DNA from: Lepisosteus oculatus
Taxonomy: Eukaryota; Chordata; Actinopteri; Semionotiformes; Lepisosteidae
Direction of reading: 5' to 3'
DNA length: 64,000 bases
Assembly: GCF_040954835.1 (NCBI RefSeq)
Contig: NC_090704.1
Span: 35,468,979-35,532,978 of the forward strand
Shown: in pieces, positions 24,801 through 44,400 of the stretch
How the letters are laid out: the number at the start of each line of letters is the position of its first letter
How positions within the stretch are numbered: position 1 is the stretch's first letter
Made by a program: the position numbers and the translations under genes
Notes under the pieces: model-generated
Databases searched by the model: none
Told to the model about the DNA's origin: nothing
Seen by the model: the letters and a program-made list of their open reading frames with translations, nothing else

Positions 24801-25156
24801 GGGTTCAAATCCCAGGTGGGATGGTGTTGCAGCCTTGAGCAAGGTACTTCACTCAGATTACTTCCGAATATATACATATATGATGTATAAATAGTTGCTA
24901 TCGGTAACAAAACATTCAAGTAAACGATAGAAGTCAAGACTTGGTATTGCCGTTAGGTTAACATCAAGGTAATGTGACATTGACTACCCAATTGCGTTGT
25001 ATTACTTGAATCACATATTTAAGAAATGAAAAAATTAACACATTTTAACATAGTAACCTCAGGTATGGAAACAATCAAGGACTGTGATTCAGTCTGTCCC
25101 TCGTCTTCGAACTTAAATTGCTTCAGTCCAGTCCTCAACTCCTCCGCCTCGCTCAT
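21898..25156 (-). CDS. mettl23: METTL23, seven-beta-strand methyltransferase
   Basis: Five exons, 5' to 3': 25156-25058, 24291-24187, 23383-23146, 22420-22336, 22057-21898. They total 687 nt with consistent phases and encode 228 aa. The N terminus (MSEAEELRTGLKQFKFEDEG) precedes the core YGMYVWPCAVVLAQYVW. The SAM-binding motif I reads IGSGVSLPG (residues 69-77), followed by the acidic-loop segment AHVILSDD and the SDVFYEPEDFEDV segment, all matching vertebrate METTL23. The C terminus TVQMMIITMKEP is the expected last strand. The human protein is 190 aa in its main form; this model is longer at the N end. Human METTL23 loss causes intellectual disability, and histone H3 arginine methylation has been reported for it. 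The intron between exons 2 and 3 begins GCAAGT, a GC-AG intron. The gene is divergent from JMJD6 and convergent with SRSF2. Confidence 0.95.
23755..23882 (+). repeat. Dispersed repeat tail ('atgggctgaatgaccccctc'), copy a
   Basis: The 'gctggctattaaa...aagcacgatgggctgaatg' text in a METTL23 intron resembles two other blocks, near 40510-40625 and 53020-53250, that share 'gatggg/actgaatg' after a 'gctggcaacta'-like lead. The boundaries are approximate. It is probably the end of a fish SINE or LINE. Confidence 0.4.
24790..24930 (+). repeat. tRNA-derived SINE fragment
   Basis: GGTTCAAATCCC at 24802-24813 is a good RNA polymerase III B box. It is followed by 'cagccttgagcaaggtactt', a common continuation in fish tRNA-derived SINEs, and then by an AT-rich stretch with 'gatgtataaatag'. 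No intact A box or acceptor-stem pairing was found, so it is not a functional tRNA. It lies in METTL23 intron 1. Confidence 0.6.
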
Positions 25157-26152
25157 TCTACTATTAAACTAACTACAGCAACTACGGAAACATCATGCCC
25201 TCACTATCACCTCAGAAGAAACAGATGAGCAACTACGACAATTAAAATACAGCAGTTATAGTGGAAGATCAGTGAAGTCTACAGCGATAGTAGAAGGTAG
25301 ACATCACTGCTGGGGGAAACTAGGAGTCCGCGTTCCAACAATTCAACTTCACTTCCGCCCCATCTCTCGCGGTTACGCCTGCGCACACCGCTCACACCTA
25401 AAACATTATTTATAGATGTAATAGAACATGCAACTACGCAAACTTAGGGTACTTTATATTACCAGGATAATATCTGGCACTGTGCGTTCTTCTGGCTACA
25501 GCACGATAAAAATGATGTAATGAACGTATAGCCTATTGTTATCACTTTTTAATTGTTCCTTTTAAGTTGTGTGATCTTCCCCAGTCAAAAAGAAAAACTA
25601 TTATATATATATATGGAAAAGAAATACACAATAATTATATAAAATGACATATGAGCGTTCCTTATTCTCAACATGGCGAGTCAGGAAACTGGATATTATT
25701 TAGCCGACACTAACGCACTTTTTTCTTAAAGGAGCTTCCCGCGACAACCAACCTTTACAATGAGAGTTCAGATGAGCCCGCGGTGGCGGAGGCGGGGACT
25801 CTGTCTCGTCCAATCAAATCGCCAGGCCAAGCTTCCAACCACGAGCGTTTACTAATCAACAACCACTTTCGGTCACGAGGGCGGAGCGGGAGGGAGTGCG
25901 CGTGCTTGGTTTCAACTCCAAGCAGCGAGTGTGGTGGCGTGAAATTTCTAGAAATGAAGGGTCTTGGGTTTTAAAACTGTGGCTCGGTGCCGGAGTAAAA
26001 GGTTCGACTTCTGCGAACACGATAAAAAAAAGTGTTCGCAGACGCTGTATCTTCGTCTTAGGCTGTTTGTTGTTCATTAGTTTATTCTAAGCACAGTGTC
26101 AATAAAGCAGTATCACTTTGCTACAGTCCGGTTCTTTTGTCGCAGGGAAGAA
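25157..26152. promoter_or_regulatory. Divergent METTL23/JMJD6 promoter region
   Basis: The two start codons face away from each other 996 bp apart. On the METTL23 side there are 'cacttccgcccc' (ETS-like, near 25350) and TGCGCA at 25380-25385 (NRF1-like core). On the JMJD6 side there are GGCGGGG at 25791-25797 and CCAAT at 25810-25814, plus a CpG-rich block to about 25930. No TATA box stands out. A 'ttttgtcgcag' acceptor-like sequence ends 7 nt before the JMJD6 ATG and may mark a 5'-UTR intron. Site use is inference. Confidence 0.6.
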
Positions 26153-32550
<6,398 letters not shown>

Positions 32551-34408
32551 CACCCATGTCAGTGTTCTTTCCCCAGTCCTTCCCAGCAGGAACTATTAGG
32601 AAAAGGGGGTGTGTGCCTTCTGCCTCCCCGAGGAAAAGCAGAATCCACAAACTGCTGGAGTGCAAGGCATGCAGTTTTAAACCTATGCTTCTTACTGTTT
32701 TAATAAGAGGTTTGCCTGGAAGTTATTGTCTTATTTGTGTGACTGAACAAACCGTTGCATTTTAAGCCAGATGGAGATGAAAGTTGTAATGTCACTTAAA
32801 TGTTTTTTTATATTGAAACCAATAACAAAATGAGCAAGTCTTTTTTTTTTCCTTGCACAAAAGTCTTTTTGATAGATCATCAGCGCAAAGATTTGGGGAA
32901 GTATTGTCTCCTGTGGGGATCATGTGTGTTTTACTGCACTTCGTTAAAGTTCTGCAGGAGCAGACTGGACGTAATCCTAGGGCTGAGCCACCTGCTCTGT
33001 AGTGACTTTAATCTTCACTTGATGAGCAGCTAGTCATATTTATCTGAAAATCTGGGTGGAAAACTAGCAGTTTGTAATTTGTTAACAGTGAAATCTGATC
33101 GTATTGGGTATTTGGATAGTTGTAACAGGGTTTGATCTGGAACAGAACATTCTTAAGTCTGAAAATTCGAAAAAAATGTTCATTGATAATTAACAAGAAA
33201 ACTGTGTTTTGTGGGATTAATTTGTGGTCATACCGAGGCTAGAAAAAGTGGCAGGTTGCCTCTACTTCATGTGAGTGAAAGACTTGTCAAAAAATACTGA
33301 AATGTCTGTATTGTATATCATTTGCCAGATTAGATGTTTTACATTTTTTGTACCTAAGGTTGGTTTATTTAACATTGAATGGTTAAGTTTAATCATAAAT
33401 ACAAAATTGATTTAAAAAAAATGTAAAATACTAAAAAATGTGTGGAAAGAACTTTCCATGGCTGTATACTATCTGAAAGCTTATGTCTAAAATCGTCTGT
33501 GGAGTTGGAGCAGAAAAGGGCTGGTGCAAACACTTTGTACTGCTCTTCACTGAATTTATTTTTCTCAGTCTGATGTAGCATAGGCAGTAAGATCTAATAT
33601 TCTTTGTCCTATAGCAGGCACACCCTCTGAGGTTCGTAGCAGACAGTAAGGTTTATCCTGACCTTTGATGTGCCTATCCTGGAAAACTGTTCATTAGTGC
33701 ACTAGGAATAGCTTTATTGCTTAAAACTCTCATCATCAAGTTTGTAGCTGATGTTACTTCCACTGCACATCACTTTTTTTTTATCTGAGGGGTTAGTTGA
33801 ACTGCAGAATTCATTGATGCCTTAAACCCAAATCTGAAACGGTTCCTGTATATACGTGGAATTTACTGTCTTCTCTGCTGCTTGACAGGGAGTCTGACAG
33901 CATCCACTGCCCAACACTAAACCATTCAAGTTCTGCTCTTAAATAGAGCTCATATCTTAATACATCTAGGTTTTTCAAGAGCAGTTAAATATAATTTGAG
34001 TGCTATAGATAATCTTGAACAGTAGCTATCAAAGAAGTAGTAGGAGCCAATGGAGCCTTAAAAACGCCACTATTTATAAGTCAGTAGTAAAAGTCAGCTT
34101 GTCAGAAATGTTAACGGTTTAAATTAAGTTGTGACAAAGACCTAACACTTGATATTTAAATAAACAAGGATTTATTTAGAATTATTTATTGTCGTAGTGC
34201 TAGAGTATGAGCAAGAAAGCTTTGTTGTTTTCACCTTGTAGTTTCCCCCATCAAACTATAAGAATTACTTATCCCTTTGTACTTTTCTATGCTGAAGGTA
34301 AGGATTTGAGGGAGTGAATAGAGTACATTGTTCTTGCACCTTTGTAATGGGTGTCTGTTTTAAGGGCACACGCCTGTTACGCACTGTTCAGGAACTGCAG
34401 AAAATAAA
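32551..34408 (+). other. jmjd6: JMJD6 3' UTR
   Basis: After the stop the sequence is AT-rich with no convincing ORF. AATAAA occurs at 34159-34164 and at 34403-34408, the latter followed by a GT-rich stretch ('ttaactgttgtgtttagcct'), and again at 34779-34784. The 34403 site is the best end candidate, giving a 3' UTR of about 1.9 kb. Which sites are used is not visible here. Confidence 0.55.
34403..34408 (+). terminator. jmjd6: Polyadenylation signal AATAAA (JMJD6, best candidate)
   Basis: A canonical hexamer with a GU-rich downstream element about 30-45 nt later. Confidence 0.55.
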
Positions 34409-34449
34409 GCCATGGTTCGTTTTGATTACCTTAACTGTTGTGTTTAGCC

Positions 34450-36950
34450 TGTAAAGTGGCATTCCTACCTGACTACAATGGTTAAATTTGTGTTTTGGGC
34501 ACTTTATTGCACCTGATAAAACTTGGGTTTGATGTGGTGTAAGCTTATTTAGATGGAGACCGGCAATATAAATACATAATCAGTGGAAATTGTAATAAAA
34601 TTACAAAAAGTAGAGTCTTTAATTATTATTGAAGGATCTTTGTGGTATGGAGTTTGGTCTGGGAAAACAATGCACTGGATGGGTGGCTACCTATTTGAAG
34701 AAAACAAAGTCTCATTTTTTTCTTTTACTAGTTTCTTAGTTATAAAGACAAACTGTAATTTTTGTTATTATTTTGGCAAATAAAGTCATGGCCCTAGAAT
34801 AACAATATAATGACTGGAGTTATCTGTAAATAGTATGGCCAGCTCTGGTCTTTGTCTACAGTCTATTGGCTTTCCTGCCAGCTAAGCTTTATTGCCCATC
34901 TTTCTGGCCTTTGGCAACTTATTGAAACTGCTCATTGCTGCTTGCCTAGGCCACGTTTAAGTAGCAATTTGAGATGCATGATCCAACATAGGTGTTTTGA
35001 CTTTTATTATATTGGTAAAATAACAAATTGTAAAAAATGGAGGGATTATGTCAATCCCTAAATTTTTTTTGAGTCAGATTCCTTCTGTTGCATAATCCTA
35101 ATCTTGTGTTGCATGAGCCTAAGAAAAACTAGAAAATCTTCATGATGGATATAGCCTTGCAAGGATTTGCCACACACTGGCAAGACTGGTAATCCCAAGA
35201 GAAGCCAGCTCAGTCAGTGTACAAAATCTAACTTAATATAGGTTTTGGTTATAGGAAGAAATAAAGAAGCACCTGGGTCCAACCTTTCATTATTATATAC
35301 AGTAGATCAGAAACATTTTTTTTTGTTTTTTGCTTCCCATAAACATTTATGAGAGTTCTATTTTGCAATCTGTCCCCCAGATTCACTCATTGTTTAATTA
35401 ATGGAAAGAATGAACATTTTAAATAATTTCCGATTGTTTTCTAGGAAACAATTACTGTATGTCTAGTGGCAGAATATTAAAATCAGTCTGACTCATTTAT
35501 TATTAGTGAAAATGGTATACGTTTTTAAATCAGTGTGAAAAAAGAGCATGTACTTCTTTCACCAGTATTTGTTATACCAGAATGATGTTTTTTTCACTTT
35601 TGAATTAAAATGTAATGTGCTAGAAATGAAACTTTCTTGGTGCACCTGTTAAGTTTCATCAAACAGCCTTATGACTATTTCCCCTCAAAAAAAACATATT
35701 TAATGTTCATTTGCTATTAATACATTGAATACTGGTGTATGCTTGTTGAGCGTGCTAGATGGCTACAGTTCTATCTTATGTTTTGTTTTTTAATAAGTGC
35801 CTGTTCATGCTGAACCAATTGAAATTTCTACTTTAGAGCAGCCCTGGAAAAAAAATCTGCTAAAGGCAGTTAAGGTTAATTGTTTTTGCTACGCTTTTAA
35901 TTTTTGTATACAGAATGAGTTGAAGCAATTTTCCTTGAGGTGTTTGCTACATTTTCCAAATGGTTAAAATTGTCGTAAACATTTTGAAGCTTCTAAAAAT
36001 GTGGGAAAATGAAAACAGGAAGCATAAATGGCACCTGGGTTTTAAAGCATTGTTTTAATCATTGTGTGAGATGGTGCTGGTATTGTGTGCATTGGGGGGA
36101 GTTGTTCTGGCCAATGCTAATATATCAGGGAATTTGGGTAATAATAAATGAACTCCAGACAAAAACTGAAGGGTGAAAATGTAGAAAAGTCTTCTTTTTT
36201 TCCCACACTCCTGTAGCATTGAATGGATACTGTTAAGATTTGTTTCCTGGTTTGAAATGAAGTCATTGCCTTGCTGATTGTGGTGGAGATTTGGTTTTAT
36301 TGAGTTTTATTATAGCTGGGTTTTAAGGGGGTATGGGTCAGTGGTGCAGCATAGCACAAACACCCAGCTCCACCTAAGGGCTTAACATTCTGTCTCCTGC
36401 CACAAATGAGTCCTCATATTTACACCTTGATTGTTTATGGAAATAGAAAAAAGAAAAATTAATAAATATTGTAACTGAAAAGGATATTTTAAAAACAGAG
36501 CACTTATTTTTGCTTGCAGAGAGAAATTGATGTATGCATAATGTGCACTGAAATTTCGCATTAGGCAAATGCACTTGAGTGCTCACTATTAAACTGGAAA
36601 TTCTATACCATTATTAAAAGCTTTTTCAATGTACACCAGCTGTTGAACCACATTTAGTAACTCATCATTTACAACCAAATAATGAACATATTGATATTTC
36701 TGAGGCAAAAATCACTGTTTTTCTTAATAAAGGTATACAAAAACAAGCTTGTTAGATTGGGAAATGCCTCACATTCAGAGGTTTATGTAACAGTGTTTGA
36801 AATACAGGATTGTGCATACTGTACAATGCAGTAGTAATGTCTTATGTTTAAAAGTATTGTTTTTATTGTTTATTGTACAATCATGGTACAAAAAGAACAG
36901 TGCAAAGCATTCAGTTCCAAGTGAGGAACTGGGTTACTTGTAGCAATGCC
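34450..36950. other. Intergenic stretch between JMJD6 and MXRA7
   Basis: AT-rich DNA with homopolymer T and A runs and only short open frames. I see no exon-like or RNA-gene-like segment here. A further AATAAA at 34779 could extend JMJD6 transcripts slightly. Confidence 0.5.
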
Positions 36951-36954
36951 ATAC

Positions 36955-37110
36955 ATTGAATAAGGGAACAGATGAGTCTCATCCAGGTGGATGTTGCACA
37001 TTGGTGGTGGTGGAGGGGAGTCCCCATTACCTGTAAAGCACTTTGAGTGGAGTGTCCAGAAAAGCGCTATATAAGTGTAAGCAATTAATTAATTAATTAA
37101 TTAATTTTGT
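36955..37110 (+). repeat. SINE 3' segment with L2-like tail and (ATTA)n
   Basis: The block reads 'catccaggtggatgttgcac', 'ggtggtggtggaggggagtc', 'gtaaagcactttgagtggag', 'ccagaaaagcgctatataag' and then a tandem ATTA tract at about 37085-37108. The 'aaagcgctatataa' end is a widespread fish SINE tail. A related 5' portion may be present at 63650-63835. Confidence 0.7.
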
Positions 37111-37300
37111 CTTGATCAGTGGAGTCAGGTTACTTCAAAACAAAGGTCAAGTATTCTTCACAACACAAGTAATCATGGTTCCAGAGGTATAAATACCAAA
37201 TAAAGAGGATGTGCATTCAAGACTGAAGATATTCTTTACAGAAAGGGCTGTGTGTGTCTGAGAGAAGTTACCCTGCCATGTTGTTGAAGCAAGTTCCTTG

Positions 37301-37580
37301 ATGCTCATCTATTCTAGTGGCTTTACCAAAATACAAGGTCATGGGGGGAGCCTATCCCAGCAAGCAACGATCACAAGGCAAGGTACATCCTGGATTGGAC
37401 CGGTCCATTACAGGGTCGTTTTTCTCAGAAGCCAGTTGACTAACTCATACATCTTTGGCCTGTGAAAGGAAACCTAAGCACCAGAGAAAACCCACACACA
37501 CCTGGGAAGACCTCCACACAGATTGCAGCCAAAGGATTGATCCCTGGCCCTCAGCCCTGTGAGGTAGCAATGCTAACCAG
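37301..37580 (+). repeat. Dispersed fish repeat, copy 6
   Basis: Landmarks are 'gagcctatcccagcaagcaa', 'ggtacatcctggattgga', 'ctcagaagccagttgactaa', 'cacacctgggaagacctcca', 'attgatccctggccctcagc' and 'gaggtagcaatgctaaccag'. It lies about 0.9 kb upstream of MXRA7 exon 1. Confidence 0.8.
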
Positions 37581-38439
37581 TGTGCTGACCTGCCAAAGTC
37601 AAAACAGGATGAGATCTTTGGAACAAATTCCTATGTTAATCCATCCATTTTCAATAAGCAGGTAGTCTTATATAGGTTTGCAGGTTAGTCGGCGCCAAAC
37701 CGGCATAAGTATACGAGGAATATCTTGTTTTAAAACATAACGTTTAACGTACTGTGTCTTAAGTAACGTACTGAGCCATTACTAACACTTAGTGTATGTC
37801 TGCAGTACTACAGACAATAGCTACATTGTTGTGACAGATTTCTGTAGTGTAACACACAAACTGCATATCTGTCTCATCGCTTTAACCTTTAAAAACGAAT
37901 GGCCTGTCAATAATTAGTTCATTCTATTATTTAACAGGGAATAATCGAAATGAAGGTGTCGTCCTTTCATCGAAGACTTAACGCTAACTCGTATATTCGT
38001 AGATGCCAGTTCTCTGTGTCTAAAACAGTAAATTTAGTATGCGCCTCATTGATACAACTTAACCCCCGCGCAGCTGGGTCAGGCTAAACTGGCTAAACAG
38101 TGACGAACACATTTTTCCTGAATAGTAATTAACAAAACACAACGGAGAGAAACGGTTCCTTTAAGAAGGCGGTGCGCTGGGAGGGCTGTAGGAAATGACG
38201 CTCTGTTTTGAAACAGGATCCCGCATTATGTTGTAGCGGTGCAGCGAGAACATCTGTCTGTGGAATCAGTAGTGATGCTACACAGAAGCGCAACTGACCA
38301 GCACAGTTCTTAGAGCTTGAAAGGAGACCAGGGCCATTTGCCGGACTGTGCAGAGCTGCGTGCAAAGAATAGCGTATAAGCGAGACTGCACTTAAAACAG
38401 CCAAGAAAAACAAATTGAAAATCGGAGCAATAGATCATC

Positions 38440-41400
38440 ATGGATGTTGCCATAGATATGTACATAGTTACATCGACAATTATATTCACTTTATTTGCCA
38501 TTATCTTAGCATCTGTATTTCTCAAAATGAAGTCTGCCCCAGCCGAGAAAGAACCGTGCAAGCCTGAGGACGAGGCGGACGGGGCTCAGAGTGACAAGGC
38601 AAACGCGGAGGGGGATCCTGGAGACGGGGAGAGGTCCGAAACGGACGAAAAAGAACCAGCGACGGTAAGTCGAGAGGAAGACGTAAAGGGCGAAGAGGCG
38701 AAAGGAGACGCGGCGAAGACGGAGCAGCCTGCTGAGCCGAGAGAAAAGGCAGAGACAGTCGCTGGAGGTGCCAAGGGTGTAGAGGAGATAGGAGCCGAGG
38801 ATGGAGAGGTGAACAAGGAGCACACGCGGCAAGAAGCCGAGAAAGCATCGGTGCGGGAAGACACGGTACTCGACGAGAGTATTGCGAAAACGGAAAGTCA
38901 AGTAAGGAAAACTCAATTGTTTTACTACGTTTTTGTTAAAAAGGTGGGGTCCACTTTCCCGTTCAGGACGCAGACGCCAAAATGCAATGCGTTCATGTTG
39001 GACACGCGTATAGTGCACGAAGTTTGCAGACCCCATGTCGTTGTAGTCGATTAAACATCATTGTTGTTTAAAATGGAGGAAAAACTTGTCAGCTGGCCAA
39101 AAACAAATTCCTTTCGCCTTGCATTATTTATACTAACTATACATTCTTCCAGAAGTTGGGTAGCTAGTCAACAGCAAATATTTCAAAATGGACTGTTGCT
39201 TTTACTTAAGGCAAGAAATCCTGAGAACGCCAGCTACCCTCTTGCATGTCTGGACGCTACTTTGTAACGCGGGGATTCCAGGTTGTTTCTAGAATAATCC
39301 GCCCTTCCGAGACGTTTAATGATTTAGATGTATTAGCTTCTTCTCAGGCAGTGGCGAAGGCATAGAACCGCTCATGTATAAAAACCGTTTCTTTCACACA
39401 TGGTGCGCCTTCTGTTTTTCAGGATTATCCCAGTTAATGTACACAAACCTCTTAGCACGCATGCCTGAAATGAACTTGGCGTTATTAGTCTGTTCAAAAC
39501 AGCGGAGTGCATTTTCTACTGTCTATTTCGAATGATGTTGGCATCTCCAACTTAATACCCCGACTTTTTATTTTAACTAGGTAATAAGAGCAGAAATCAG
39601 CCTTGAGTATTGACCTGATACTCTCTGCACAACGTTATAATTCAAACTGTAAGGCGTCTTGCGCTCAGTCTGGATGGTGTCAGAAACGTTCTGCATTTTT
39701 TCAGGAAAAACGTGCGTCGGGATTGGAATGCCTCATCATCAACATGGACAGCTGATATTAATGTTGGCAATTTCAGTCCGTAATGGGGGAGCCCTAAAAG
39801 TATAGAATCTCCAGTTAGAGCTAACCTTCGTATTTTGCCCGAGATGTTTTAGGAGGAGTGGAGTGGTGCGACATAAGGAGCGTCTTTAATGTAGTTGAAA
39901 TTTGACATTTATGTACTCTTCTACGTCAGTGATTCATAAGTTTAGTGTCTGAGCCTGGCTGCTCATGATCTGTGAAGATCATGTGAATGAGCTCATTGGT
40001 TTTTCTCAAACATGAGCCTGTTATCTGTGCCATGCTGTGGCTGGCAAAAAGTGATGTGACAGTGTGGCAGGGCCTCGATGAGTGCCCATAGTGTTTGGAA
40101 TCCTTGGTATGGAATTTGCAGCTGCTGTATCGCAGCGCTGGAGAAGCCGATGGACTGTGAAAAGATCTTGCAGATCCAGTGGACAGCTGTCTGTCCTGAC
40201 TGGCTCCTGGGGTGCTGGCTGGGTGTGAGTTAACCCCATTAGAATTCACATTTGCTAGTTTCCATTTCCTCCACAAGATTGACTGGAATGTGTGTGATGA
40301 TTGTGCTCAGGCAGTCCTGGAAATGGGTTATTAATCCCCTGAGGTCTGCTTCCTAATAACTGTAACAGTAACAGCATTCCCAAATCTCCTATAAACAAGC
40401 AACAACTATGACTCTGCATTCTGCTACAATGCTCAAGTGGGTGGACACAAGGGAAAGTGGCATTTGATACTGGGAATGGAAGAAATTTCTTTATTTTAGG
40501 GGGTGGTGGTGGAGCAAGCTGCCTATCCTCGTTGTCAAAGCGGATACCTCAGCTGGGGTGGTCACTGGCAACCAAACAAGCATGATGGGCTCAATGGCTT
40601 TCTCATCTTTCTTCTTCATTAGGATTAACTGTGTCCTGCTCAAGTGGACCAGAATTGCTACTGAAAACAAAATTCATTGCTGGCTAAAATACCCGCATAA
40701 CATGCTTTGCAAGCATTTTAAAAACGGCTATTGATCTCTCTAGTTTGGTGAGGTTTCGATTCCCTTCGGTTTGGCGTAAAAAATGTGCAGAGCTTTGCCA
40801 ATCGTATTGACCAGCTTCCCAGTCTTTCATCAGCATTAAGAACTCCAGCAGGGTCTCTGGCATATTGGCAGGTATTTTGGATGTGACTCTTTAGGACGTT
40901 GTCCTGCCTGTGTTAAGGCATGTGATTTCTTGCCTATCAATCAAAACAACAAAAAAAAGGTCTAAGGGGTTATGGTAATCATTTAGAAATTCTGCTGTTT
41001 GAATGTTGAACAGGATTGGTGTCCATTTACTTGGTGATTAAAATTGCATTAGTTTCACATATTGTTGCAAAGTCAGTCTCTTATAGACAAGAGGTTGAGC
41101 TGTCAGTTTTCTCATTATGTACAGAAAAACCCACTTGTGACTGGGTGCACAAAGCATCATAAAGTTGAGAAAACTGGCCAATTGATTGCCCTTGGCAGAA
41201 TAGCAAGATGTTCAGGCTCAGTCTGACTATTTGCGTTGTTTTGATTATGAAATTAAATAATTAAATGCCCTGAAGTGTTCAGCCCAGGTCCTACAGAGCT
41301 TACTTGGCTTAGCTGACTCAAATTTGTTCAAAACTCCCCCAAAACTTATCGGTGTGTTTCTGAAAGTCAGCATGTTTATTTGAGGATAAGAGTGATAGAA

Positions 41401-44400
41401 CTTATACTGTCATCATAAGATGCCACCTGTCAAAAATGAGGGTGCTGTAAATTCACAGACTAGTCTTAGTGAAGTATTTAATATTATATTAACTATCCTT
41501 TAGCAGATATATCAGAGAACAATTCCCAACTATTTTTCTTTGGTGCAATAATGAAGTGAATGGAATTGTTGGTTGCATACAGGGTGATTAATTACAGGCC
41601 TGTGCATAAAACACTATAATAAACTTTTGCATGGAGGCAGGGGGCAGATTAAGTCTGCTTCTCTGTCTAGGTGTAGAATGCCTTTGATGTTTTAAGTCAA
41701 AAGATGTTAAAGGTGTTTCGAGAAATAGGGGAAGATGTTTTAGAGAGCACTTCTACAGAGGTAGGTATTGCTCTTTGTGAAGCTTTTGAGTGCATTAACT
41801 TTGTTGCTAAACACCTAAACAATCTCCAACATTTGCATTTTGAACCAAATAAGAGCCGATTATGTTCCACTGTGTGGTTTTTCTGTGCGTAATTAGAAAC
41901 ACATTTTGCTGCGTTCCTTTTCTGCTGACCATGGAATAAGGCACTGCCAAACTGTGAAACCCCAGGAAACACTGGCAAAAAAATGGCCTAGCATTCCACA
42001 GATGGCCATGATTGAAGAAACAGCTCAGAAACCAAGGCTAAGAGCACATTTCTGTCGGGTGTGGAGGACCTGGGATACAGTCAACTGGTATGTTAAGTAG
42101 AAAGAACTGAGGAAGAAATAAACAAGTTCATAAGATGATTTAAACCATTCTTTTTAGTGTAGTTTTACAGCTCCCAGACAGGAAAATGTGATTAAATCAC
42201 ACTGTTGGAAGATGGAATTGTCTTAAAAGAATCATCTTCACCTTGATCTGGGGGGGGTTGCTGTCAAGTGTTGATATTGATGCTTTACCAAAAATATCAA
42301 GAAAGCAAACCTATTTTGACATCATAACTAGAAAACAAATGTTTGACTAACTTTTTAAATGTATCACTTTAGAGATGTTACATTTTTAATGACTGTGTCC
42401 TTGTTCTGCTCTGTAAATCCATTAGAACATTTGAATTAAGAGTTTAGAGCCATTAGTTTTTACCAAAATAAAGTCTTCACAAATACTGGCTTTTCTTTCT
42501 AGAGAGGAAGTATCTTAAACCAGGCCAGCAAGCTCCAAACACAAGTAAAGCCTCTATGAAGAATAGGGCTGTGTAAATTTACTGTAAAGCTGACCTTCCA
42601 AAGTCAGAAGGTATAAATTTGGTACCAGAAGATTCCTTTAGGAACAAATGTTTATCATCTCTGGTCATCCATCAAACGTGACAGACCACAGGCCAGCATT
42701 CTTCACTTCTGTCAATGTACATTTGTGTTTTTACGTAATTTGCAGTAAATGTGTTTACAAAATATATATAACCTGTTTTCACTTTCATTTACAGTACATC
42801 ATTTGCATTGTACAGTACAAGCTGTATTTACAGCAAAAACACAAGGTGTTCTATTGAAATGCACAAAATAGTTTTACTCAAAAGCCATGGGTTTGCTTTC
42901 TTGCCGTCTAACACGGAAATCTCTTCCCCAAAAAAATAGTACTTTCATGATCACCCTCCGCAATTATCAGTTGATGAAGAAATTGGTTGTATCAAGATGA
43001 TGTACAGTTTAGGCACGGTTTTTTGTATGGCTTCTCAGGAATCAATGGCTTGTGTGGTTTCTCATGAAGTGCAGTGTTCTGAGAGAGCACCAACCAACTT
43101 CTTCATCAGGGGGCAAATGGCTCTGCTTAATCTCTGATTTTAACAGTCAGTGTGCATCTCTAAAAGCCTTTTCTATAACAGGAGAGACTGTTTCTCCTCC
43201 TTGTCCCTTTTACAGTGTTGAGGAACCTTCTAATCCAGCCCAGACCCTCTGTGGCGTGATGAGCAGGTGTTTTTTAAGGGACAGGACAATTTGGAAATGC
43301 TTCTGTTCTCCTCTTGCACGCCTGTCTCAGCTAATCTGGGAGAAGAGAACCTTATTTGTATTCTGTTGATTTATTGAAAATGGCTCCATTATCAAACTGT
43401 ACGGAAAAATACGACACTTTGGTTTTTAAATGGGGTTTTTATTTACATAGGTCATTCATCTGCCTCTCTCCCTTCTCAAGTCTACGCAAAGGAAGGAAAT
43501 GGGGTTGGAAAAAACATTTCAATAGAGGCGCTTGGAGAATTGTCATGTTGTACAGTGTCGCCTGTTGGCATCAGATTTATGGGTGTTTGCTTTTTCCATG
43601 GCTTTAATGCTCAGCTTTGCTTATTGACCCTTGGACTCACGTAACATCATCCACACTGGCAGAGAGCTGAGGTTGCTGGGCAGCCGAGTTGCTAGGTAAA
43701 GCCACTGGAACTATTCTTTGTTCTTTTATGCACTGGAGACAGATGCCATTGGTCTGCATTTCAGATAGTTGTTCCCATAGGACGTCCATGAACCTTTCTT
43801 GGATTCTTGCTGCTATATTGTTTAAACCAATTCATTTACTTTATATTGCAGTGGAACACAAAAAGATTATGATGATGATGATGAGGGGTTCTGTGTTAAC
43901 CTGCATCCTTTTTGTGTGAAACGCTGAACCTTCCAGCCCTATATGATTTTATCCTTTATTGGTACGAGCAGCTCTTAAATTGCTGTCCAGCTGATAGTTC
44001 ATGTGGTCTTACCAAAGACTACTTGAAAGTGTATTGGCACTGTTTCTGACCTCGAGGTTGGCAGGGCAGGTCCGGACTGTTGAGGTGCCAGGCCCACAGT
44101 TGTTGGAGGATGGTATAGGATGGCAAAAGGAACTTCAGGTGAGCAAAGACCCCCCAGCTGGCTGTTGAGGTCCTGTCAAGGAGGGGTTGGTCTCAAGGGG
44201 AATGTCTTCCAACTGTTCGATGGGCAAGGCCTGCTGTTAGCGTTCTGAGGTGTTGGAACAAGAAGAAAGCGATGACTGGGCCATGCACATGTCTTACATA
44301 CTCTAATATGTGTCATTCCCTTCTCTCCCAGGCAGGTGCAAGGGCTGCAGCAGTATTATAGTAGCATTTGTATGGGATCATACTGGCTGTTTTAGGTTGG

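Noticed and set aside
24790-24930. A tRNA gene
   Set aside because: Only the B box is intact; there is no A box at the right spacing and no acceptor-stem pairing. A SINE fits better.
38506-39036. 176-codon open frame antisense to MXRA7 exon 1
   Set aside because: It is the mirror of the low-complexity Glu/Lys-rich coding sequence, and its Arg/Leu/Phe composition follows from that. No independent gene signal.
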